Positions 7,426 through 13,990 of a stretch of DNA of 16,007 nt are shown here, one piece after another. How positions within the stretch are numbered: the stretch's first letter is position 1; every line of letters starts with the position of its first letter. Both the position numbers and the translations under genes were made by a program. Under the pieces are notes generated by a model. That model ran no database searches. It saw only the letters and a program-made list of their open reading frames with translations, and was not told the origin of the DNA. Source of the stretch: DATGMB01 sp035293845 (GTDB lineage: Bacteria > Acidobacteriota > Terriglobia > Bryobacterales > Bryobacteraceae); contig DATGMB010000146.1 in the NCBI GenBank assembly GCA_035293845.1, positions 1 through 16,007 on the forward strand, read 5' to 3'.

Positions 7426-9027
7426 TTACGCCTTCCAGTTCGGGGCCCAGCCCTTGCGGTAGAACGGCTTGAGATACTTGTTGGCTTCGTTGTTATTGGT
7501 AAACCGCATCTTCACCGGATCCCACTCCAGCCGGCCTTCCACACGGGTCGAGATCACGGCCATGACGATCCATTCGGTGAACGGCCCGGCTACATTGAAA
7601 TTCGAGCAGGCCGGATCGCCGCCCTTGCAGGCCCGGATCCAGTCGCGGTAGTGGGCGTTGGACCCGGCCGGAGAACGCGTCAGCAGCTCCGGCGGGAAGT
7701 GATAATCTTTCATCCTCTCGACCGGAATCAGCCGCGTATTTTCGCCATACGTCCCGGTCGTGAGGAGGCCCTTATCGCCGACGAACAGGCTGCCGTTATT
7801 CGAGGGCTTCACTTCCACGCCGGCCTCCTTGGCGGCGCTCAGCTCCTCTTCGAACTGCTCATAGTTGAAGACCGGGCCGACGAACGGGCTCGGCGCCATG
7901 CCGCGGCCGCCGCGCCCCTGAGCGCCGGCGGCGCTTGCGCCAGCCGCGCCCTGGCCGCGCCCCTGTCCCTGGGCTCCGCCGCGTCCTCCCTGCGGCCGCA
8001 TCGAAGGCAGGTCGCCGATGAACTCGCCCTGCGGCACGCCGTCGATTGTGGGCGACTCGGTCTGCGCGTCTTCCCAGATCACGGTCACCGGCGGCATCGA
8101 TCCGCGCGCCGGAAACTCGAACTTGATCTTCGAGTGCTTCGGGAACATGAAGCTGCTGACGCCTTCTTTCTTGACGCATTCGACGCTGGTCGGCGCGCCG
8201 AGCTTCAACGCCATATTAGCCGCACCCAGAATGTGGCACGCCATATCGCCCAGCGAACCGCAGCCGAAATCGTAGAAACCGCGCCAGTTCGCCGGCTGAT
8301 AGAAATTCCCGCGCGCGAATCCGGCTGGGTAGCCTTCGCCGCCCGAGGTGTACGGCCGCTCCTGCGCGCAGCCCAGCCACAGGTCCCAATCGAGCGTATC
8401 CGGCACGGGCGTTGGCTTCGGGATCTCGGTCAGCCCCTGAGGCCAGATCGGCCGGTTGGTCCACGCATACACCGTATGGACGTCGCCGATCTCGCCGTTC
8501 CACACCATCTCGGCCACCTGGCGTGTGCCTTCGTTCGAATAGCCCTGGTTGCCCATCTGGGTTGCGACGCCGTACTTCCGGGCGGCCTCCGTCAGCATGC
8601 GGGCCTCCCAGACCGTGCGGGTCAGCGGCTTTTGCACGTAAACGTGCTTGCCGCGCTCCATGCAGGCCATGGCCGCGACCGCGTGCATGAAGTCCGGAAT
8701 GGTGACGATCACGGCGTCGATGTTCTTGCTCTCCTGATCGAGCATCTTCCGGAAATCTTTGTACTTGGGCGGCTTCTCGAATTGCTGGTAGATATTCTTC
8801 GCCGAGTTGTCATCGACGTCGCACAGCGCCACGATGTTCTCCGTAGCCGCGCAGCCCCGGATATCGCTGGCGGCCTTGCCGCCCGCGCCGATCGAGGCAA
8901 TATTCAATTTCTCATTGGGCGATTTGTAGCCCAGCAGCTTGAGCGACGGCGTGCTGCCGAAGCCGCCCTGTGGAATCGCTCCGGCCAGCAGGGAGCCGAA
9001 AAAGAAGTGTCGTCGCGTGATTGCCAT
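7426..9027 (-). CDS. Tat-exported Gfo/Idh/MocA family oxidoreductase
   Basis: The product has 533 residues from the ATG at 9027. This start is preferred over an in-frame start at 9102 because GAGGTG lies 5 nt upstream and it places a twin-arginine signal, TRRHFFFGSLLAGA, at the extreme N-terminus. After the signal comes a Rossmann NAD(P)-binding domain (LNIASIGAGGKA, then IVALCDVDD) and the family motif QKPLT in place of the usual EKP, followed by QMGNQGYSNEGTRQ and the C-terminal catalytic region GSLGDMACHILG with the conserved DxxxH arrangement. An insert of about 33 residues rich in Gly, Ala, Gln and Arg (about 344-376) interrupts the C-terminal domain. Such exported oxidoreductases usually act on sugars or glycosides in the periplasm, but the substrate cannot be read here. 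It is divergent from the glycosylase gene. Confidence 0.92.
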   Translation of the reverse strand: MAITRRHFFFGSLLAGAIPQGGFGSTPSLKLLGYKSPNEKLNIASIGAGGKAASDIRGCAATENIVALCDVDDNSAKNIYQQFEKPPKYKDFRKMLDQESKNIDAVIVTIPDFMHAVAAMACMERGKHVYVQKPLTRTVWEARMLTEAARKYGVATQMGNQGYSNEGTRQVAEMVWNGEIGDVHTVYAWTNRPIWPQGLTEIPKPTPVPDTLDWDLWLGCAQERPYTSGGEGYPAGFARGNFYQPANWRGFYDFGCGSLGDMACHILGAANMALKLGAPTSVECVKKEGVSSFMFPKHSKIKFEFPARGSMPPVTVIWEDAQTESPTIDGVPQGEFIGDLPSMRPQGGRGGAQGQGRGQGAAGASAAGAQGRGGRGMAPSPFVGPVFNYEQFEEELSAAKEAGVEVKPSNNGSLFVGDKGLLTTGTYGENTRLIPVERMKDYHFPPELLTRSPAGSNAHYRDWIRACKGGDPACSNFNVAGPFTEWIVMAVISTRVEGRLEWDPVKMRFTNNNEANKYLKPFYRKGWAPNWKA

Positions 9028-9052
9028 ATTTACACCTCGGAGTGTCAGAGGT

Positions 9053-9058
9053 ATTGTA
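9053..9058 (-). promoter_or_regulatory. Candidate -10 element of the oxidoreductase gene
   Basis: On the minus strand TACAAT (one mismatch to TATAAT) lies about 26 bp upstream of the ATG at 9027. It would give a leader of roughly 19 nt that contains the GAGGTG ribosome-binding site. No clear -35 hexamer is seen 16-18 bp upstream. Confidence 0.35.
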
Positions 9059-9099
9059 TCGCTAACTGCACGCCCCGGCGGCCACAATGACCGCGGTGC

Positions 9100-9105
9100 C
9101 ATAAT
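9100..9105 (+). promoter_or_regulatory. Candidate -10 element of the glycosylase gene (leaderless start)
   Basis: CATAAT ends 8 nt before the ATG at 9114, so a transcript from it would begin at or within 2-3 nt of the start codon. No good Shine-Dalgarno sequence or -35 hexamer is visible, which is consistent with leaderless expression but does not prove it. Confidence 0.3.
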
Positions 9106-9113
9106 AGGGCCCG

Positions 9114-10262
9114 ATGGTCGAGGTCACCTGGGCGCAAGCCGCCGCGTGGCGCGCGCGCCGTCATCATCTGGATGCCCGTGCGCCGGCCGGCCGCATGCTG
9201 GCGGTTACCAGCCGGCTGTGCGGATTGCACGCACAGGTGTTGTCCTCGGCGGTGCTCTCGCTGTGGGCGCGGGTGGAGGCGGTGACGCGTGACGCCGTCG
9301 ATCGCGCGCTCTGGGAGGAGCGCACACTGGTCAAGACGTGGGCCATGCGCGGCACCCTGCACCTGCTGGGCGCGGCCGAGCTGCCGCTATGGCATGCCGC
9401 GCTGCGGACCAGCCGCCGGTACCTCAAGCCCAAAGCGTGGCAGCGGGCCTACGGTATCACCATCGAGGAACTCGATCGCCTGACCGCGGCCATCATCACC
9501 GCGCTCGATGGCCGAATCCTGACGCGTGAAGAGCTGATGGCCGAGGCCGCCCGGATCGGCGGGTCGGCTTCCCTCGCCGCCAGAATCGGCGAGAACAGTT
9601 GGGGAACGGTCCTCAAGCCCGCCGCGTTTGCCGGCGGTCTTTGCTTTGCCCCGAGTCTGGGGCAGCGGGTGCGCTTCACCCATCCGGCCACGTGGCTGAA
9701 CGGCCGTGCCGGCCAGCCGGTCCCCACCCACGAGGCCACTGCCGAAGTTGCGCGCCGCTACCTCGCCGCGTATGGCCCCGCTCAGCACCACGATTTGGCG
9801 CGCTGGTGGAACGGCGGCGGCATCACGCATGCCCGGCAATGGATGACTGCGCTCGGCGAAGAGGCCGCGCCCGTCGTAGTGGATGGCGCGCCATGCTGGG
9901 TGCTGGCGAAACACGTCCGCGAGCTGCGCTCGGCGCCGCCGGTTCGCGCCGTCCGCCTGCTCCCCGCCTTCGATCCCTACGTCATCGGCGCCTCCTGGCA
10001 CGCCGAGCAGCTCATGCCGGCCGGATGCCGCCCGCGCGTCTTCCGCCCGCAAGGCTGGCTGTCGCCGGTGCTGCTGATCAATGGCCGGATCGCCCGCATC
10101 TGGCGGCATCAATTCCAGGCCAGCCGCGTGGCGGTCTTGATCGAGCCTTTCGCCACGGTCCCCCAATGGGCCCGCCGCGCCGCTGCCGCCGAGGCAGAGC
10201 GATTGGCTGCTTTCCTCGGACGGAAGCTGGAGCTGGAGTGGGAGAGCGCCCCGTTTCGGTAG
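9114..10262 (+). CDS. Winged-helix HTH_42 / AlkZ-like putative DNA glycosylase
   Basis: The product has 382 residues, typical of the HTH_42 (winged-helix DNA-binding, formerly DUF1006) family that includes the AlkZ and AlkX/YcaQ interstrand-crosslink glycosylases. Family features are the GLHAQV...LWARV segment (residues 37-53), TWAMRGTLHLL (about 75-85), the RxTxPATW-like middle, LPAFDPYVIG, and the C-terminal GRIARIWRHQF block. The catalytic motif that reads Q-x-Q in AlkZ and Q-x-D in AlkX appears here as H39-A40-Q41. From family knowledge, H-x-Q is found in a subset of AlkZ-like enzymes, so activity on bulky or alkylated guanine adducts is plausible (inference). It stands alone on the plus strand, with hipB 80 bp downstream. 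Many family members are annotated only as winged-helix proteins, and enzymatic activity here is untested. Confidence 0.88.
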   Translation: MVEVTWAQAAAWRARRHHLDARAPAGRMLAVTSRLCGLHAQVLSSAVLSLWARVEAVTRDAVDRALWEERTLVKTWAMRGTLHLLGAAELPLWHAALRTSRRYLKPKAWQRAYGITIEELDRLTAAIITALDGRILTREELMAEAARIGGSASLAARIGENSWGTVLKPAAFAGGLCFAPSLGQRVRFTHPATWLNGRAGQPVPTHEATAEVARRYLAAYGPAQHHDLARWWNGGGITHARQWMTALGEEAAPVVVDGAPCWVLAKHVRELRSAPPVRAVRLLPAFDPYVIGASWHAEQLMPAGCRPRVFRPQGWLSPVLLINGRIARIWRHQFQASRVAVLIEPFATVPQWARRAAAAEAERLAAFLGRKLELEWESAPFR

Positions 10263-10279
10263 CACTCATTTCGCTTTGC

Positions 10280-10307
10280 TTGACTTTAGCGTCCATTCTT
10301 ATATACG
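10280..10307 (+). promoter_or_regulatory. hipBA promoter
   Basis: TTGACT (10280-10285, five of six matches to the -35 consensus) is separated by 16 bp from TATACG (10302-10307). The resulting start point would lie about 30 bp before the hipB ATG. This is one of the AT-richest short stretches in this part of the window. Confidence 0.55.
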
Positions 10308-10311
10308 CTAA
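10286..10311. promoter_or_regulatory. Inverted repeat overlapping the hipBA promoter, likely HipB operator
   Basis: TTAGCGT (10286-10292) and ACGCTAA (10305-10311) are perfect complements separated by 12 bp. They fill the spacer and cover the -10 of the hipB promoter. HipB dimers repress their own operon by binding inverted repeats in this position, so autoregulation is the natural reading. The sequence differs from the E. coli TATCC-N8-GGATA operator. Confidence 0.55.
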
Positions 10312-10342
10312 CGGAAATAACGCCTATTCAGATGGACGAAAA

Positions 10343-10696
10343 ATGAGGCAAGCCCACAAGTCTCCGCCCCTGCCGTTCCCCGTTGCCCGCGCCCTGCGCA
10401 AGCTGGGGCAGGATCTTCGGGACGCGCGCCGGCGCCGGCGGATTCCCGTCGCCATTCTTGCCGAACGGGCTTCCATCAGCCGCATGACGCTCCACAAAAT
10501 CGAAAAGGGCGATGCCGGTGTCTACATCGGCAATTACGCGGCGGTCCTCTTCTCTCTGGGCCTCGTGGACCGCCTTTCCGATCTCGCCGACGCGACGCAT
10601 GACGCCGTTGGCCGCGAGCTCGAAGAAGAGCGCCTGCCCGAGCGCATTCGCCTCTCCGCGCCGCGGAAGCAAACCAAGCGCAACCCGGGGAAGTGA
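10343..10696 (+). CDS. hipB: HipB-like antitoxin, XRE-family helix-turn-helix protein
   Basis: The product has 117 residues. A basic helix (LGQDLRDARRRRRIP, about 21-35) leads into an XRE-type helix-turn-helix, VAILAERASISRMTLHKIEKG (about 36-56), followed by VYIGNYAAVLFSLGLVDRL, the usual end of the fold. The C-terminal 35 residues are charged and probably flexible, as in antitoxins. The frame stays open upstream into the glycosylase gene. The ATG at 10343 is chosen because it follows the promoter and operator and gives a normal family length. hipA starts 2 bp after the stop. It should neutralise HipA and repress the operon through the inverted repeat upstream. Confidence 0.88.
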   Translation: MRQAHKSPPLPFPVARALRKLGQDLRDARRRRRIPVAILAERASISRMTLHKIEKGDAGVYIGNYAAVLFSLGLVDRLSDLADATHDAVGRELEEERLPERIRLSAPRKQTKRNPGK

Positions 10697-10698
10697 AG

Positions 10699-11979
10699 AT
10701 GGAGCGCGAAACTCTGGTCTACGCCGATCTTCGGGGCATGCCGCATCTGGTTGGCCGGCTCTGGGCGCGCACGCGCAAGGATCGTGAACATGCAACGTTC
10801 GAGTACGATGCCGGCTGGCTGGCACACCGCGAGCGGTTTTCGCTCGAATCGGCTCTGAAGCTCGGCCCCGGCCCGTTCCACACCCCTTCGGACAAGCCGC
10901 TGTTCGGCGCACTCGGCGATTCCGCGCCGGATCGCTGGGGCCGCGTGCTGATGCGCCGCGCGGAGAGGCGGCGTGCCGAGCGCGAAGGCCGGGCTCCGCG
11001 CACGCTCGGGGAAATCGACTACCTCCTGCTCGTCGATGACGAATCGCGGCAGGGCGCGCTGCGGTTCGCCGCGGTTCCAGGCGGGCCGTTTCTTGCCGAT
11101 GGCGAATCCTCGAAAATCCCGCCGATTGTGGAACTGCCGCGCCTGCTCGCCGCCGCGCAGCACGTCGCCGGCGATGAGGCGAGCGACGAAGACCTGCGCC
11201 TGCTGTTAGCCCCCGGCTCGTCGCTCGGCGGCGCGCGCCCCAAAGCATCCGTTCGCGACCGCGACGGCCGCTTGGCGATCGCCAAGTTCCCGCACCAGGG
11301 CGATGAATGGAGCACCGAGGTGTGGGAAGCTCTGGCCCTGACCCTCGCCGCCCGGGCCGGTATCGACGTGCCGGAGTGGCGCCTGGAGTCCGTTGGCGGC
11401 AAACCGGTCCTCCTGTTGCGGCGCTTCGACCGCCAGATCGGCGCCCGAATCCCGTTTCTTTCCGCCATGAGCATGCTGGACGCGCGGGACAACGAAACGC
11501 GCAGCTATCTCGAATTCGCCGACGCGCTGCGCCAGCACGGCGCTTCGCCCAAACAGGACACGCACGCCCTCTGGCGGCGCATCGTTTTCAACATCCTGAT
11601 TTCGAATACCGACGACCACCTTCGCAACCACGGCTTCCTCTGGGCCGGACCCGCCGGATGGCGGCTGTCTCCGGCCTACGATCTCAACCCCGTGCCCGTC
11701 GACGTTCGGCCAAGGGTTCTCGCCACTGCCATCGACTTGGAGGACCGCCGGGCGTCGCTGAAACTGGCGTACGAGGTCGCCGATTATTTCGAGCTGACCG
11801 AAGAAGCCGCCGGCGCGATCGCGCGCGAGACCGGAAGCGCCGTGGCAACCTGGCGCACTGAAGCGGCCGCCCTGGGATTGAGCAAGGCGGAAATCGATCG
11901 CATGGCGTCCGCCTTCGAGCACGAGGATTTGAAGCTGGCGATGAGCTCAGGTGGCCGCCTTCTCCGCCCACGGCCGTAG
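10699..11979 (+). CDS. hipA: HipA-like serine/threonine kinase toxin
   Basis: The product has 426 residues from the ATG at 10699. A GTG at 10693 overlapping the hipB stop is possible, but GGGGAAG lies only 2 nt before it and is well spaced for the ATG. The N-terminal domain has the HipA coupling pattern (FEYDAGWLAHRERFSLESAL, then GALGDSAPDRWGR). The kinase domain shows the glycine-rich loop S175-L-G-G-A-R-P-K182, where S175 lines up by eye with the autophosphorylated Ser150 of E. coli HipA. It also has the catalytic N303-T-D305-D-H-L-R-N310 and the metal-binding SPAYD328LNP. All key residues look intact, so it is probably an active kinase controlled by HipB. Its 3' end overlaps the convergent glycosyltransferase gene by 33 bp. 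Confidence 0.93.
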   Translation: MERETLVYADLRGMPHLVGRLWARTRKDREHATFEYDAGWLAHRERFSLESALKLGPGPFHTPSDKPLFGALGDSAPDRWGRVLMRRAERRRAEREGRAPRTLGEIDYLLLVDDESRQGALRFAAVPGGPFLADGESSKIPPIVELPRLLAAAQHVAGDEASDEDLRLLLAPGSSLGGARPKASVRDRDGRLAIAKFPHQGDEWSTEVWEALALTLAARAGIDVPEWRLESVGGKPVLLLRRFDRQIGARIPFLSAMSMLDARDNETRSYLEFADALRQHGASPKQDTHALWRRIVFNILISNTDDHLRNHGFLWAGPAGWRLSPAYDLNPVPVDVRPRVLATAIDLEDRRASLKLAYEVADYFELTEEAAGAIARETGSAVATWRTEAAALGLSKAEIDRMASAFEHEDLKLAMSSGGRLLRPRP

Positions 11980-13149
11980 CGCCTCCCGCACCCGTTCGAG
12001 CGTCTCCTCCACGTCCGGCCGGTCGACCCGGATCACCTGGCAGAGCGGACCCGCGGGCCTCCAGCGCTCGAACATGCGCGGAGCGGGGAAGCCCGCGAAA
12101 ATCGAGATCAGCGGCACCCCGCTCGCGGCGGCCACGTGCTGGCCGGCGGAATCGTAGCCCACGTAAAGACGGCTCGCCGCGATGATCGACGCGAATCCCG
12201 CAAACGAGCCCTCCCAGAAGGCGACCGGCGCGCCGGAGCGCTCGGCCGCCCGCTCGACGCGCGCGGCCTCCTCCGCCGAGCCGCCCTTATCCACCACAAT
12301 CGGCAGACCGCAGCCGGCCAGCATCGCCAGCAGCTTCTCTTCGAAAGGATCGGGCAGCCGCTTGGCCGGGTTTTCCCCCACGCCGAGGTTCACCGCCACA
12401 TACGGCCCCGTGTCGGACCGGCGCGCCAGCGCCACATACGGCTTGGCGCCGTCCACTCCCAGGGTGGCGGCTGCCCAGTCCGCCGCCAGCTCTGGCAGCG
12501 GGCACCCGGAAGCGGCGCCGTAGGAGCGGCTCTCGAACAGGTGATAGCGGTCCTCGTGACCCACCGGCAGCAGGCCGAGCTGCGTCAGCCGCGAATCCGG
12601 ATCGAGCACCACCGTATCGCGGTCGGCCAGCAGACTGCTTAGCCGCTCGCGCACCGCCAGGCGCTCGCGGAGCGGTCCGCGCGGATAATCCACCAGCGCG
12701 TGGACCAGATCGCGTTCCGCCGCGAACAGGTCGTAGTTCTTCTGCGGACCGGCGAACACCAGCTCCGCGTTGGGAAAGCGGCGGCGCGCGGCATCCAGCA
12801 GCACGCTGGTTACGGCCACGTCGGCCCCCAGGGTCACGCGCGAGAGCACCACGACGCGCTGCGGCCGGCCCGCCACCGGCCGCACCCGCCGGATCCGCCG
12901 GTAGCGCGCCACCAGCTCCGCCGGATGCTCCTCGGGAAGGATGTGCGCCACCGCCTGCGCAAAGAGCCCCGCATATGCGTCGCACAGCGCCGGCTCGAAG
13001 CGGTCCGCCAGCCCTTCGACCAGGATGCGGAACAGCGCGTTGCCGCAGGTCTCTTCGAGCAGGGCGCGCGGCAGCTCTTTGGGCGGATCGCCGGCCAGGC
13101 AGGCGTCCAGCACCTCCTGCGCGATATCGCTACACGAAGTACTTCTCAA
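11947..13149 (-). CDS. Glycosyltransferase family 9 (heptosyltransferase)-like protein
   Basis: The product has 400 residues. After a helical N-terminal part there are two Rossmann-like halves: the first begins RVVVLSRVTLGADVAVTSVL (about 98-117), and the second ends with the GT9 donor-site pattern AASRLYVGYDSAGQHVAAAS (D333, H338) and GVPLISIFAG. GT9 enzymes transfer heptose or similar sugars from ADP- or nucleotide-sugars to envelope glycans. No lipopolysaccharide gene cluster is visible around it, so the acceptor is unknown. The start is a TTG at 13149 with GGGGA 6 nt upstream. It overlaps the end of mtnP by 20 bp; a GTG at 13113 is the alternative. No ATG lies near the N-terminus. It is the last gene of the operon. 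Confidence 0.8.
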   Translation of the reverse strand: MRSTSCSDIAQEVLDACLAGDPPKELPRALLEETCGNALFRILVEGLADRFEPALCDAYAGLFAQAVAHILPEEHPAELVARYRRIRRVRPVAGRPQRVVVLSRVTLGADVAVTSVLLDAARRRFPNAELVFAGPQKNYDLFAAERDLVHALVDYPRGPLRERLAVRERLSSLLADRDTVVLDPDSRLTQLGLLPVGHEDRYHLFESRSYGAASGCPLPELAADWAAATLGVDGAKPYVALARRSDTGPYVAVNLGVGENPAKRLPDPFEEKLLAMLAGCGLPIVVDKGGSAEEAARVERAAERSGAPVAFWEGSFAGFASIIAASRLYVGYDSAGQHVAAASGVPLISIFAGFPAPRMFERWRPAGPLCQVIRVDRPDVEETLERVREALRPWAEKAAT

Positions 13150-13990
13150 TCAGAATCCCCAGTCTGCGGCGGGTTTCCTCCGGCACCAGCTTGCGATCCG
13201 TGAGGATGGCGTGCGCCAGCGCCGATCCGCACTTGCAGGTGCGGGACGCGGGCATCGCCGCCACCGCCTGCGCCACCACGCGGCAGGCATTCGCGGCATT
13301 CTGCGTCAGGTTGCCGATGATCTCGTTAACCGTGACCGCATCGTGGCCGTCGTGCCAGCAATCGTAATCCGTCACCATGGCGACGGTAACGTAGCAGATC
13401 TCGGCCTCCCGCGCCAGCTTGGCTTCCTGCAGGTTGGTCATGCCGATCACGTCCATCCCCCAGCTCCGGTAGAGGTTGGATTCGGCCCTGGTCGAAAACG
13501 CCGGCCCTTCCATGCACAGGTAGGTGCCGCCGAGCGTATGGTGGACGCCCGAAGCGCGGCAGGCGCTCGCCACCACGCAGGCCAGTTCCGCGCAGATCGG
13601 GTCGGCAAAGCTGATGTGGGCCACCAGGCCGTCCCCGAAGAAGGTCGAAACGCGGCCCCGCGTGCGATCGACGAACTGGTCCGGGATGACGAAATCGAGC
13701 GGCCGGTGCTCCTCTTTGAGGGACCCCACCGCGCTGAGCGAGATGATGCGCTCCACGCCCAGCGACTTCATGCCGTAAATGTTCGCCCGGAAATTCAGCT
13801 CCGAGGGCGAAAGGCGATGCCCGCGGCCGTGCCGCGCCAGGAAGGCCACCCGCCGGCCGCCGAGCATGCCGAGCACATAGTTGTCCGAAGGCGGACCGAA
13901 CGGCGTCGAGATCGCCGCCTCCTCCTGCTGCTCGAATCCGGGCATGGAATATAGCCCGCTGCCGCCGATAAGTCCGATTTCCGCTTTCAA
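13130..13990 (-). CDS. mtnP: S-methyl-5'-thioadenosine phosphorylase
   Basis: The product has 286 residues, normal for the family. It cleaves methylthioadenosine with phosphate to adenine and methylthioribose-1-phosphate in methionine salvage, and related enzymes also accept 5'-deoxyadenosine. Visible motifs are the phosphate site GGSGLY (9-14) and ARHGRGH (52-58), ELNFRANIYG (64-73), the substrate loop MEGPAFSTRAES (160-171) with M183, and T207-D208-Y209-D210. The two Asp residues in the last motif favour a 6-amino purine, which marks MTA phosphorylase rather than a guanosine/inosine enzyme. The start is a TTG at 13990 with AGGAG 8 nt upstream. It overlaps the stop of the fusion gene as TTGA. 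Its place in a B12-dependent operon is unusual. Confidence 0.93.
   Translation of the reverse strand: MKAEIGLIGGSGLYSMPGFEQQEEAAISTPFGPPSDNYVLGMLGGRRVAFLARHGRGHRLSPSELNFRANIYGMKSLGVERIISLSAVGSLKEEHRPLDFVIPDQFVDRTRGRVSTFFGDGLVAHISFADPICAELACVVASACRASGVHHTLGGTYLCMEGPAFSTRAESNLYRSWGMDVIGMTNLQEAKLAREAEICYVTVAMVTDYDCWHDGHDAVTVNEIIGNLTQNAANACRVVAQAVAAMPASRTCKCGSALAHAILTDRKLVPEETRRRLGILIEKYFV

Noticed and set aside
7216..9090. Plus-strand open frame of 624 codons opposite the oxidoreductase
   Set aside because: Antisense shadow caused by high G+C at third codon positions; no domain is recognised.
9028..9102. Upstream in-frame start for the oxidoreductase at 9102
   Set aside because: It would place 25 residues before the twin-arginine signal. 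The ATG at 9027 has a well-spaced GAGGTG.
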